Positions 49,571 through 63,824 of a DNA stretch of 64,000 bases are shown in pieces. The translations under genes and the position numbers were made by a program. This stretch comes from Basidiobolus meristosporus CBS 931.73. Its lineage: Eukaryota > Basidiobolomycota > Basidiobolomycetes > Basidiobolales > Basidiobolaceae. The stretch is taken from the NCBI GenBank assembly GCA_002104905.1, contig MCFE01000013.1, forward strand, positions 62,001 through 126,000, given 5' to 3'. Each line of letters begins with the position of its first letter. The first letter of the stretch is position 1. Below the pieces are notes generated by a model, which ran no database searches, was not told the DNA's origin, and saw only the letters and a program-made list of their open reading frames with translations.

Positions 49571-50780
49571 TTAGGTAAGTGTGGGTTCTTCGTTGATGGA
49601 TTTCTTGATGCGGAGTAGCATGGTAGTTTTCCAGTTGTCAAGTTTGGTGAGCTGATCGAATTCATACACATGATTCGTAAATGCCTCAACATCACCTGAG
49701 TCAACCGCCTCCATGATGCTCTGTTCACCTTGGTCAATACATGTGTTGCCTGATGATATGAATTATGATTTTCGACCAACCTGAAGGAACTTGTACTCTC
49801 TGGTGGTGGAGAATGATACATCCATGTCTTGATACCTCTCAAGTGCACGTTGAGCTCCAACCATATCCTAGTGTGGATTCCAAGGTAAATGATTGGTCTT
49901 GCGCCAACAGAGTAGAATAATCTCTTACGCTGGTAGCAATGTGGCACAGTCCTGCTTTGAGGAAGTACTCCTTAAGAGACCACTTGGTAAGATTGTTGTC
50001 CATACTAGCATTTGCAACCTGCTCAAATTTCTCGATAGCTTTGTCATATTGTTCCAGCTGAGCAGCAAAAGCGGCGACTTTGAGATAACAGTTGTTGGCC
50101 ATTCTAGTTGCACGTCGGTTAAATACTACCCCTGAGTTCAAGTTCTGTAAGAAATACTAACGCAGTAGCCTCTTCTCCACTGTACCAATCTGCAGCAAGC
50201 TCATAGCTGTTCATCGCCCTTTCGATGTCGATCAAGTCGGATTCATAAATCTGGGCGATGTCCTTTTGGTGGCCAGCGGCGGCATGGAAACGGCCACGCT
50301 CTGTCAGGATCTCAATGGCCAATTTAAGAGATGATATGGCATCTGGAAAAGTCACGTTTAGTTGACAACCCCACTCTAAAAGCAAGTAAACAAAACCACT
50401 GGTGTTGAGGGAGAATACCTTCTGGGTTGCTCTTTTTGTAGCACTTGGAGGCATTGATGTAAGTGGAGGAGGCTTCATCTCGCTCCTGGGCACGGATCTG
50501 CATATCAGCAGCTTTCATGAATGCATCCCCGGCCTCTTTCCCTTTATGTGGATAGAGAGTAAAGGTAAATAATAGGTAACAAAGTGACGCAGCACTTTGC
50601 GCAAGTGCTGTGGAACAAAGTATGGAAAGTAACCGTACATTTCTTGGCGAGTTTGAGACTGTTGGCGGCACTCATGTAAAGCTCTGCGGCCTCATCGTAT
50701 TTTTTACCACCAAACCAGCCGTTGTAGTTGGCTTTCTTTTCGGCCTTTGCCAGTAAATCTTGGACCTCACGGTCGCCCAT
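49571..50780 (-). CDS. SEC17: Alpha-SNAP (Sec17), NSF attachment protein
   Basis: Adaptor that recruits the NSF/Sec18 ATPase to spent SNARE complexes. The start [20 protein letters not shown] leads to [20 protein letters not shown]. Further exons: [40 protein letters not shown] with [20 protein letters not shown] then [27 protein letters not shown] with [40 protein letters not shown]; and the C-terminal end [20 protein letters not shown], then SINEEPTLT and a stop at 49571. The protein is a TPR-like helical solenoid; the penultimate leucine-containing C-terminus that stimulates NSF is kept (TTMLLRIKK). About 290 residues and seven exons. It functions with syntaxins such as the one at 29-30 kb. 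Confidence 0.93.
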
Positions 50781-52744
50781 GTCTATGTTGTGCGTTGTAT
50801 CAAGCTTCGGGTAGGATTTAAGAGGGGCAGCTTTGACTCCAGTTGGTTATAGTTGACTAAACTGGAGGGGTTTCTTTAGTAGTGAGAGCGGTCTTGGCAA
50901 TGAGAATGGGAAGTTGTGGTTAAGTAAATTGAATATTTAGTGATGATAAGATAGGGCTGAAACCAAGATTTTCATATTAACCGCGTGGTTATATTCAGTT
51001 ATTCAGGCCAATACCCTTTCGGCCTGATCCTCAGGGAAGGTCGAGCCGAATCGAAAACCGAAGTGTGACCATGGATGACATCAACACTCGGTGAAAGGTC
51101 GAGTTCCATGGTGACTAATCAGATGATCGTATTGGCGATCATTCTGTGCATAATTCTTATTATTGGTCTGACAGCATGAAAGGTTCGACGATAAATCCCC
51201 TCCATTATTCATCGTTCTACACTCACTGCAAGGCTAAAGGCTAGGCTATAAACATGCCCGTTGACCAGGGGCAGATGCTACATTGAATAAATGAATCCTT
51301 ATTAGTGTGTAATTTCAACGAAAACTGTAATCATCTAAGATTCTCACCTGTCATCATTAGAACATAATACCATGTTGTCCTGATCATATTAAGTATATTC
51401 AAACCCAATTGAATGGTGTTATGAGGATCCTTTTTATTTCCAAGGAATGCATTAGCTAAAAATCATTCTCTATTATTCTAATACTTTTCCGATTCCATAG
51501 CCAGGTTGACTATATACTAATTGGGTACAACATTAGAGATGTGTAGCATCAGTGGTATTTTATTATGCTTTTAGGTGCAACAATCGCCATCCATTTGAAA
51601 TTTTCTAAGGGGTATGGTGGAGTATTAGAATGCATGCTAGAGATGTAAACAGGGTGTTCAAAGTAAGTGGAGGTGATTCTGAGAATCTTGGAGTATGCCA
51701 TTAACTTTTTGGTTGATTGGGTTAATATAGAATGTGTACAAAATGAAGAGAGTGGGCAAAAGTGTGGATTCTTGCTGGGTTAACACTAAATTAATCAAGT
51801 ATAAAGATATGATACATCAATAACCATACATAATACTCATCCTTTGCAACAGTTATGATCCAGCTACACTCTAAGAATTATATGTATCACAGAGAAATTC
51901 CAGATGGAAGCCATCAAAATACCAAATGAATATGAGCAGAAATTCAACTTGGATTATACTTAAACTTTTCAAAAATAAAGATTATAGAACACTCCTGTGT
52001 CTTTTTGAGCAATCATGAGAAGTACAAAATTTAGGACTATTTTTTGTTGTAAGAGTCTTGGAGATATTGGAAGTGATTTGGAGAACAAGTAGATTATGTG
52101 GTTTTCACTTAATGATTTATTGAATGAAAAAGTAGTATTTATACTTTTACATGGTCTTGGCATTACAAACACGTAGAATAGGTTAAGGAAGGTCCCAAGA
52201 ACATGTGTGCAAAGTTTGGGGCTGTTTGGACAACTTTGAGAATTTTCATGTTCTGGGTACCTGGTATTTTGGTGAAAATATTCTAAGTAAATCCCGACAA
52301 GGAATTTGGTCAGTATTCTCTAGGATTTGAAGGTGATGATCTAAGTGACTAAGTTAGGTGAATATTTAGGTGGAAAATACGAATTTTTACAACATTTTTT
52401 GGGTGGAGTACCATCTCAAGACCGTATTGAAAGGGTATGAATTCTGTTAAAAATCCAATATTGAAATTTCTGATGGGGATTGCCTTAACTGTACATAAAC
52501 TGATTGATATTCTAGTTCAAACACTAAGAAAAGGAACAAATCCAAAACCTATGATTCAGATTCAGAAAAGGTACATGATCAGAAGGTCAGCGGAGTTCGA
52601 ATCGGAAACCAGATAGTAGATTCAAAGGCTTGCCTCTGTTTGCATGACTCAAGAGGTTTACTCCCAAGTAAAATAGCTATAAGCGCTCAAGATAAAAATT
52701 CTGATAACTAGGGTATCCTATCAAATTTTATTGAGGTGTACTCG
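50781..52744. other. Gene-poor A/T-rich region
   Basis: About 2 kb without any frame I would call a gene, the longest such gap here. It separates the housekeeping block from the fermentation locus. The left end should contain the alpha-SNAP promoter. Reading by eye I find no terminal repeats, transposase or reverse transcriptase motifs. Degenerate remains of a mobile element cannot be excluded. Confidence 0.5.
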
Positions 52745-52995
52745 TTATAAGCAAAAGAATCGCCATCTGAGGTTCACCTACAAGGCATTGAAAGGAGACG
52801 GCGAAAGCATTGGGTATTGCCGCTGGTGGAAAGATCAAGTGTCATTACAACGAGATGAGGTTGTCAGAGATCGCCCAAGCGTTTGAGGAACTGGATAATG
52901 TAATGGTTGCTGGCCGTATTGTTCTGAATTTATGTCTGGCGTATTTCTCATGGAGAGGGGCAATAAAACATACCAAATCAACTTCTGAATCATAC
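52745..52995 (+). pseudogene. Alcohol dehydrogenase 3' remnant
   Basis: A broken copy of the last quarter of the adjacent ADH gene. The segment AAAAGAATCGCCATCTGAGG aligns with the ADH at about 54009-54030 (stop codon where that gene reads CGT), and from 52806 the match (GAAAGCATTGGGTATTGC onward) is close, encoding GIAAGGKIKCHYNEMRLSEI and VAGRIVLNL. The homology passes the stop codon into the 3' untranslated region (GGGGCAATAAAACATACCAA in both). The region between has a small deletion and frame shifts, and no 5' two-thirds is present. A third, decayed member of the ADH tandem array. Confidence 0.85.
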
Positions 52996-53109
52996 TTGGA
53001 GTTGTTATTCTGTTCATGTACAAGCCACTCATTCCAAAGCAATAAACCGTCAAATAATCGCACAGGTTTCGCATGAACAAATGCATGAAAATCGTAACAC
53101 TCAAAATAG

Positions 53110-53117
53110 TATAAAAA
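53110..53117 (+). promoter_or_regulatory. TATA box, first intact ADH
   Basis: TATAAAAA, 32 bases before the ATG at 53149. Position is closer than at the other genes of the locus, implying a very short leader or a start further upstream. Confidence 0.5.
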
Positions 53118-53148
53118 GGAAGCTTGCAATTAAGAAAGGTAATCTATA

Positions 53149-54201
53149 ATGTCTATTCAACTCCCAAAGACTCAGTTGGCAGCTTGCATAATAGCCCCCA
53201 AAGGCCCTCTAAAAATTGACTATATTGCAGTACCTCAACCAGGTCCTGAGGAAGTACTCATCAAGCTTGAATATTCTGGTGTCTGTCACACTGATGTTCA
53301 TATAGCTGAAGGTGAGCTAATGGTGCTTCAGGAGTTTCCTCGAGTCGGTGGTCATGAAGGCACCGGGAAGGTGATATCTGTTGGAGAAAGGGTAAGTGGC
53401 GTTCGAATTGGGGATAGGGTAGGGATTTCATGGCTTTCCTCCACTTGCATGAACTGTGAGGATTGTTTCCAAGGCAATGAAACTGTGTGCACTCAACAGA
53501 AGAACTCTGGATGCACGGTTGATGGAAGTTTCCAGGAATATTGTGTTGCTCGTGCTACTCATATTGCTCGTATTCCGGATAGTCTTCCCCTAGCTGATGC
53601 AGCTCCTATACTCTGTGCAGGTATTACTGTCTATAAAGGCCTCAAAGAGAGTAAAGTTCGCGCTGGGCAATTTGTCGCAATTGTTGGTGCAGGTGGAGGA
53701 CTTGGTCACCTGGCTGTCCAGTATGCCAAGGCAATGGGTATGCGAGTCATCGCTGTAGATACTGGTGATGAGAAACGCAACTTGTGTACACAAATTGGTG
53801 CCGAGTACTTCATCGACTTCAAGAAAGAAAATGTCATCCAGGAGGTTCAGAAAATAACGACTTCGGGAGCCCACGGAGTCATAGTTCTCTCAACAGCTGA
53901 CAAATCCTATCAAGACTCGGTGAAGTATACACGTCGCTGTGGCAGTGTTATATGTATAGGTGTTATTCGAGGTGGTCTTGGAGTATTCCCTATTGCTGAG
54001 CTTGTAGCCAAAAGAATCACCATCCGTGGTTCACTCATAGGGAACCGACAGGAGATGGCGGAAGCATTGGGTATTGCTGCTAGTGGAAAGATCAAGTGTC
54101 ATTACAAAGAGATGAAGTTGTCAGAGATCGCCCAAGCGTTTGAGGAACTTAAGAATGGAGCGGTTGCTGGCCGTATTGTTCTGAATTTAAGTCAGTCGTA
54201 A
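53149..54201 (+). CDS. Zinc-dependent alcohol dehydrogenase, divergent copy (ADH-a)
   Basis: Medium-chain, NAD-type alcohol dehydrogenase, cytosolic, likely tetrameric like yeast ADH1. Single exon of 350 residues. Catalytic zinc ligands: Cys in GVCHTD, His-Glu in GGHEG, Cys in AAPILCAG. Structural zinc cysteines: TCMNCEDCFQGNETVC (C-x2-C-x2-C-x7-C). Rossmann motif GAGGGLGHLAVQYAKAMGM and the NAD-selecting Asp in VDTGD are intact. It differs from its neighbour ADH-b in the substrate pocket: where ADH-b has GDWPIPTKLPLVGGHEG, this copy has GELMVLQEFPRVGGHEG, so the pocket tryptophan is lost. It lacks the usual aspartate-led acidic tail, ending VLNLSQS. Codon use is less biased than ADH-b. Preceded by the ADH remnant and followed by ADH-b in the same orientation, so a tandem duplicate under relaxed or altered selection. 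Confidence 0.93.
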   Translation: MSIQLPKTQLAACIIAPKGPLKIDYIAVPQPGPEEVLIKLEYSGVCHTDVHIAEGELMVLQEFPRVGGHEGTGKVISVGERVSGVRIGDRVGISWLSSTCMNCEDCFQGNETVCTQQKNSGCTVDGSFQEYCVARATHIARIPDSLPLADAAPILCAGITVYKGLKESKVRAGQFVAIVGAGGGLGHLAVQYAKAMGMRVIAVDTGDEKRNLCTQIGAEYFIDFKKENVIQEVQKITTSGAHGVIVLSTADKSYQDSVKYTRRCGSVICIGVIRGGLGVFPIAELVAKRITIRGSLIGNRQEMAEALGIAASGKIKCHYKEMKLSEIAQAFEELKNGAVAGRIVLNLSQS

Positions 54202-54631
54202 TTCTCATGGAGGGGCAATAAAACATACCAAATCAATTTCTGAGGCATACCGTAAGACGTCATTCTAGCTCGATCCCAGTCTAGACAAGCAGTGTGAAAG
54301 TTTCAATCAGTAGTACAAACATACTGGTTTGATTTTAGACCTAATTCAGATATACATCTCGACTGTCATTTATAAGCCACCCAAATCGCAAAGAAAACAA
54401 ATGTTTATGGGATGGCAGTTGTGATTGATAGTCACACTGACCCAGAATTTTCAGATTATGTACAGTGGACAATGCTGGGTGAATGTTGTTACCCCATTTC
54501 CCACGTACATTACCTGGATTGAATTGAATTTGAGATTACATTCGGATAAAATCCGAGATATGAGAAAGTACTCGAATCAAGATTCGGGAAAATGAGAATC
54601 TATGTGAACCAACACGCAAAGATAGCTAGTA

Positions 54632-54639
54632 TATAAATA
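54632..54639 (+). promoter_or_regulatory. TATA box, second ADH
   Basis: TATAAATA, 59 bases before the ATG at 54691, in a compact leader rich in A and C (ACAAACCAACAG). Confidence 0.6.
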
Positions 54640-54690
54640 GAAGGCCTCCAACTACCACTTGACCAAACAAACCAACAGTTGATACCAAAC

Positions 54691-55749
54691 ATGTCTGCTC
54701 AACAACTCCCCAAAACCCAAAAGGCAGCTGTCATTGAATCTCATGACAAACCAGTCGAAATCAAAGATATCCCTGTTCCTGAACCAGGCCCTGAAGATGT
54801 CCTGATCAAAATTGAATACTCCGGAGTCTGCCACACTGACCTTCACGCTGCCGAGGGTGATTGGCCTATCCCAACAAAGCTCCCATTAGTAGGCGGCCAC
54901 GAAGGTGCTGGAAAAGTGGTAGCTTTAGGGGAGAAGGTCAAGGGCTTCAAGATTGGTGATAGCGTTGGTGTTGTGTGGCTTCATTCCGCATGCTTGAGTT
55001 GTGAATACTGTATCGCAGGCCGGGAGACTGTATGTACTCAGCAACAAAATTCTGGTTACAGTGTCGATGGAAGTTTCCAAGAATACTGCGTAGCTCGCGC
55101 TTCTCACGTTGCTCGTATCCCAGATAATCTTCCCCTTGCTGAGGCCGCACCAATTCTTTGTGCAGGTGTCACTGTTTATAAGGGACTTAAGGAGACTGAA
55201 GTTCGTGCGGGTCAGTTTGTCACAGTTGTTGGGGCAGGTGGAGGCCTTGGACATTTGGCCGTTCAATATGCTAAGGCAATGGGTATGAATGTCATTGCTG
55301 TGGATACCGGGGATGATAAGAAGAACCTTTGCACTAAGGATTTGGGTGCTGACTTCTTCGTTGACTTCATGAAGGATGACGTTGTTGCTGAGGTGAAGAA
55401 AATCACTAATGGTGGATCTCATGGAGTTTTGCTCCTCTCTCCGGCCGAAAAACCTTTCCAACAGGCTGTCGATTATACACGTCGTTGGGGAACCGTTGCC
55501 TGTATTGCTCTTCCCGCGGGTGCCAAGGGCTCATTCCCCGTCTTTGATCTTGTTCTTCAACGTTTAACAATCCGTGGCTCCATTGTTGGCAATCGTCAAG
55601 ATTTGGCCGAGGCTCTGGAGTTTGCTGCAAACGGAAAAGTGAAATGCTATTATAAGACTTTGGGCTTGAAAGATCTTCCCCAAGTGTATAAGGATATGCA
55701 CGATGGTAAAATTGCTGGCCGTATTGTCCTTGATTTGCAACAGAACTAA
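54691..55749 (+). CDS. ADH1: Zinc-dependent alcohol dehydrogenase, main fermentative type (ADH-b)
   Basis: Reduces acetaldehyde to ethanol with NADH. Single exon, 352 residues. The start MSAQQLPKTQKAAVIESHDK at 54691 is preferred to the in-frame ATG 12 bases upstream, by family fit. Catalytic zinc site: GVCHTDLHAAEGDWPIPTK (Cys, pocket Trp), GGHEG, AAPILCAG. Structural zinc: ACLSCEYCIAGRETVC. Coenzyme fold: VVGAGGGLGHLAVQYAKAMG with VDTGDDKK. It ends GRIVLDLQQN. Codons are strongly C/T-ending and the promoter has a clear TATA box, as expected for an abundant glycolytic-end enzyme. It is convergent with the first pyruvate decarboxylase, whose product it consumes. About 65% identical in pattern to ADH-a by inspection. 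Confidence 0.95.
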   Translation: MSAQQLPKTQKAAVIESHDKPVEIKDIPVPEPGPEDVLIKIEYSGVCHTDLHAAEGDWPIPTKLPLVGGHEGAGKVVALGEKVKGFKIGDSVGVVWLHSACLSCEYCIAGRETVCTQQQNSGYSVDGSFQEYCVARASHVARIPDNLPLAEAAPILCAGVTVYKGLKETEVRAGQFVTVVGAGGGLGHLAVQYAKAMGMNVIAVDTGDDKKNLCTKDLGADFFVDFMKDDVVAEVKKITNGGSHGVLLLSPAEKPFQQAVDYTRRWGTVACIALPAGAKGSFPVFDLVLQRLTIRGSIVGNRQDLAEALEFAANGKVKCYYKTLGLKDLPQVYKDMHDGKIAGRIVLDLQQN

Positions 55750-55928
55750 TGACCTTCGTCTGTTGACTTTACGTTCTGTACATTACAGGACCAATTTTGT
55801 CGTTTTTTGACTCCATTAAACATTTAAAAACACATTACAGAATAGTGCTTTATTTTACAGGCTCTAAATGGAATGCCTACTTGAAATCGTGATCAACATG
55901 AAAATCTATTTAGCTATTAACAAGAATA

Positions 55929-57687
<1,759 letters not shown>

Positions 57688-57727
57688 TTACGCTACGATT
57701 TAACTGCTACCTAACGTTAATACCGAG

Positions 57728-57735
57728 TTTTTATA
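57728..57735 (-). promoter_or_regulatory. TATA box, PDC copy 1
   Basis: TATAAAAA on the minus strand, about 45-50 bases upstream of the ATG at 57684. Confidence 0.55.
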
Positions 57736-58747
57736 TCTTTTAAGTGGTTATACTTGTCTATAGACCTATCTAGAAGCCCGTCTAACACGATCCTAATATT
57801 TCCACATCTGAAATCTCATCATGAGGAATTATCCCAACTCGAAATCCGGCATATATGAATTAACGCAAATATGTGCAGCATTGTGATCATCGTATCACAC
57901 CTAACTTTCCAAAATATTTAGGCGTAGGGTTAGATCAGAGATCGATTGGGTTTCCATATATGGGCCTCTGCGAGTAGCATGCTCCTTCAGATTACTAAAT
58001 ATGCTTACACTTGAACGAAGTTTTCTGATGCCATGAATGAAATACCATGGTGCGATCAATAACCTCAAAATGCTGTCAGGCTACAAGATACAAACTGGTA
58101 AAATTATATACCCAGCTGTCTATTTTAATTTCAATGCTTCAGTAACACTAACCTACAATTTTAAACAACTATATTGATTGGTATGTCATTACTTAATTAA
58201 TCGCCAGTCACTGAGATAGACTTAAATGAAGATACTGTACCAGTAGTTCAGTCATTTCAACTCAATTGACGATATCAAACACGCATTGAGCCTAAAGCAT
58301 TGCACTTCAATATGCTAATGTTTGAAGTGACAAGTTCTAACCAGCTTCCAGGACTGACCAATTTCTCAGTTGTCTGGCCCATACTTCATATAAATATAAA
58401 ACACAACGCTTCCTCTTATCCGGGATATTCCGAAGAATAGTAGATAGCTTTCACTGTAAACACATCCAATTCATTTTCAAATACGGAATTCTTGGATTAA
58501 CCAAGCCATGGACCAGAGTGGGGCATAGTCCAGGCAATACCTCTATATGGGAGTAGATATAAGTGTGTCTCAGTGCTACCATATGTGATCGATTGGTGGA
58601 ATGCTGATCAAAAAGGGTCCTTTTGGGAAAAAATCCTAAATCAACACCTGGATTTGCTGAATTTGTTGGGAAGTTTACTTTAACCGGTCATTTAAACATC
58701 ATTGGCTGATTGAAATCACTGATAAAGATGTTGTGGAAATCCTGTAA

Positions 58748-58755
58748 TATAAATA
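58748..58755 (+). promoter_or_regulatory. TATA box, PDC copy 2
   Basis: TATAAATA, 60 bases before the ATG at 58808. Confidence 0.55.
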
Positions 58756-58756
58756 A

Positions 58757-60561
<1,805 letters not shown>

Positions 60562-61158
60562 ATTTGTTGTCAATATATATTTGGAGTGAATACCCATACA
60601 TATCTAATATAGACTCTGTATAATAAAACACAGTAAAATATCAATTCTTGAGGTAATTATATCATTATTGCTGAACATTGGAGCGACTTGGAAACCTGGA
60701 CTTGATCATTACGAACTTAGATTCGTATTCTATATAATATCCTACCAATTGCCAATTCGTACTCATTGCATGAATGGTGCTAATTGCTAGCCCGTAGAAT
60801 TTACATATTTGAATGGAGCAAAGAAATAGTATATGATAATTTAGGTAGTTGAATCAAAGGTTCTTGCACTGTTTGGGCTGCCACGTTGAAGGACCCGATA
60901 TTGGTGGCGACAAAATTTTTGGCTATCATTCGACTCATACTCAGATCTTAAAGATTGAGTAAATATGTACTAGGAACGAATTCATCACATATTTAGCAAT
61001 TGTAAATACACATGGAGCAGTGGGTACAAATATAGAAATCAGATGTCAAATATTTTTTCATTCAGAAGTAAATCGGGCTGAGCAGGAGTAGCAATAGAAT
61101 ATAAATAAACGGGTGTTGCATAGCGCAATAGTCAGTGTGTTCCACTAATTCTTACAAA
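60562..61158. promoter_or_regulatory. Intergenic between PDC copies 2 and 3
   Basis: About 600 A/T-rich bases, containing the 3' end of copy 2 and the promoter of copy 3. It does not obviously repeat the region upstream of copy 2, so the duplicated unit is mainly the gene body. No other gene. Confidence 0.5.
61100..61107 (+). promoter_or_regulatory. TATA box, PDC copy 3
   Basis: TATAAATA, 59 bases before the ATG at 61159, the same spacing as copy 2. Confidence 0.55.
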
Positions 61159-62917
61159 ATGGCTTCTAACATGCAAACTATGACCGTGAAGCAAGTACCT
61201 CATCCTTCGTTTGAAGGAGATCGGTATCGATGACTTGTTCTCCGTTCCCGGTGACTTCAACCTGGTCTTCCTTGGACCGTGTCCAAGACTCCGGCCTCAT
61301 CAACCTCATTGGTGACTGCAACGAGTTGAACGCTTCCTATGCTGCCGATGGTTATGCCAGAGTCAAGGGTGTTGGTGTAAGTAGCGAGCACTATTAATTA
61401 TGAAATGAAGTAGTAACGAGTGAGTACTAATGATATGATTTGCAATGAACAATAGGCCATCATCACTACCTTCGGTGTCGGTGAGCTCAGCTGCTGTCAA
61501 CGGTATTGCCGGTTCCTACTCCGAGATGGTTCCCGTTGTCAAGATCACTGGTACCCCCAACACCAAGTCCCAAGCTTCCGGAGCCCTCCTCCATCACACT
61601 CTTGGTAACGGAGACTTCCGTGCCTTCCAAAAGATGTTCAGCCACATCACCGTGACCAACACCACCTTGTTGCCTCACAACGCTGCTGCTGAGATCGACC
61701 GTGTATTGACTGAGTGTGTCCAAAAGGTCCGCCCTGTGTACATCTCTCTTCCCACTGATGTTGTCGATGCCGAGATCACTGTTGACATGAAGCCCTTGAA
61801 CCTTGCCCTTCCCGCTAACCCCGAGAAGACTGAGGCCGCTTGTGTCCGTGAGATTGTCAACGCTGTTGCCAAGGCAAAGAAGCCCATCATTGTTGCTGAT
61901 GCCTGTGCCATCCGTCACCACTGCGAAAAGGAGCTTCTTGAGCTGATCGAGAAGACCGGCTTGCCTTACTACACTACCCCCATGGGCAAGGCTGTCATTG
62001 GTGAAGACCATCCTCAGTTCCGCGGTATCTATGTTGGATCCCTCTCCAGCCCCAGAGTCAAGGAGGAGGTTGAGGGCGCTGACCTCATCCTCAGTGTTGG
62101 TGGCTTGAAGTCCGACTTCAACACCGGATCCTTCTCCTACCGCATGGACGCTGAGAAGACTGTCGAGATCCACTCTGACTACACTGATGTGTTCTACGGT
62201 ACCTACAAGGCTGTTGGTATGAAGTACTTGTTGCCTAAGCTTGCTGCTGCCATTCCCAAGCGCGAGGTCCAAAGCATCAACCTCCACGTCGAGCTCCCCA
62301 AGATCGACATGAAGGCCATGGTTCCTCAAGCCTGGTTCTGGAACAGAATGGGCAAGTTCTTCAAGCCTAACGACATTGTCCTTGCTGAGACCGGTACCTC
62401 CGTGTTCGGCTGCTTGAACTCTCACATGCCCGAGGGTGCCACCTTCATCTCCCAGATTCTCTGGGGTTCCATTGGTTACACCGTTGGTGGATGTCTTGGA
62501 GCTGCTGTTGCCGGACAAGAGCGTCGTGTTATCTTGTTTGTCGGTGATGGTTCCTTCCAGCTCACCTGCCAAGAAGTGTCGGTCATGATCCGTCTTGGTC
62601 TCCGCCCCATCATCTTCTTGTTGAACAACAACGGCTACACCATTGAGCGTTTGATCCACGGAGTCAAGCGTACCTACAATGACATTGACAACTGGGACTT
62701 CAGCAAGACCCTTGACTACTTCGGTGGTGCTGCTGGTCAAGACAAGATTGGATTCCAAGGCCGTGCCAACACTGCTGGTGAGTTTGAGCAAGTGTTGAAG
62801 AAGGTCGAGAGCCACGCCGACAAGATCAACTTTGTTGAGGTCATGATGGACTGGTTGGATGCCCCTGAGAACTTGGTCAAGCAAGCTGAAGCTTCTGCCG
62901 CTCTTAACCGCTCTTAG
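61159..62917 (+). pseudogene. Pyruvate decarboxylase, copy 3 (three +1 insertions in the 5' part)
   Basis: Exon 1 61159-61376 and exon 2 61456-62917, spliced at the same sites as the other copies. Compared with copies 2 and 4 it has three single-base insertions: at about 61188 (GTGAAGCAAGTACC for GTCAGCAAGTACC), at about 61270 (GTCTTCCTTGGACC for GTCTTCTTGGACC) and at about 61490 (CTCAGCTGCTGTC for CTCAGTGCTGTC). The first leads to a stop after about 24 codons (EGDRYR then TGA). The three together restore the frame, so everything after about residue 82 reads normally to ALNRS at 62917. Exon 1 is 218 bases instead of 216. The rest is fully intact, including the HH motif and the TPP motif. This pattern argues for uncorrected sequencing errors or a very recent inactivation. 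Confidence 0.85.
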
Positions 62918-63824
62918 ATTCATATAAATTTCCCAAATTAGATTGTACATTAAGTGATTAATAAAACTATGTTAACACAAACTTATTATATTGAGTACAA
63001 GATGTTTGAGAGCCATAATGACCAGGCCTATTCTATCCAAGCAAAAATTTGTTGTTTACACTATCGTGGTCAATCTTGTCAAGAAGCAGTGGCCCATTTG
63101 AGCAGAGAATCGTTTTGTAATTGACAATTTGATTTGTGACTATAATCAATTGGATCTTTTAGAGCATTATTTTTGACGTAAGTGATTTAAACCTTACCCC
63201 AAGTAGTTGGTGTATTTGAAATTACAATATTTCTCATAAACATTCTCCGTAGCCACTGATCGATTGTTTCGTGTGTTTGAAACAGATTAATCGTATTATT
63301 AATTTCTTCAGCCAGTCGCTATTAATTATTATGTATGTCTATTTTTCACCTTTTGAAGGGTTTTGATTCTCCCAACTTGGTATTATCCTTGCTCAATTTT
63401 CTTAATGAAGTTATCAATTCGACAATTTCAATGTTGGCATCATGTCGGTTTCCCAATGGGCTAATAACAGCTGGACCAATGATCTTTGTTAAGGTATTCT
63501 AGAACAATTGCAATTGCAGTTTATCACACTACTGTCTACTAATAAAGCTCTATCATCGTCGATGAATAAAAGCAATTGGATTCATTCATTTTACGTGGTT
63601 GTGAGAATGCTAGTGAAAATCGGACCAGATAGTATCCATAAGGAAATCCCACTTGCGCATGTAGCATACTCTACATAATTGGTAGTCTTTCTGTATTAGG
63701 ACGCTTGCTTTGGTAGCAATCAGTTCTAGTGTATACGATATTATCGGGATGCTATGGTATATATAAAGCGATCGAAATGCTACAAACATCATCAAACTAC
63801 TATTAGTTTTGTCCCACTACTAAG
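62918..63824. promoter_or_regulatory. Intergenic between PDC copies 3 and 4
   Basis: About 900 A/T-rich bases with the copy 3 terminator and the copy 4 promoter. No gene, repeat or RNA recognised. Confidence 0.5.
63760..63767 (+). promoter_or_regulatory. TATA box, PDC copy 4
   Basis: TATATAAA within a longer TA run, 65 bases before the ATG at 63825. Confidence 0.55.

Noticed and set aside
52580-52610. tRNA-like GAGTTCGAATCGG segment
   Set aside because: No acceptor stem, D-loop or anticodon arm could be built around it.
61487-62950. Open frame of 487 codons on the minus strand
   Set aside because: Antisense to PDC copy 3, with the same composition as the frames antisense to copies 1 and 2; an effect of codon bias rather than a gene.
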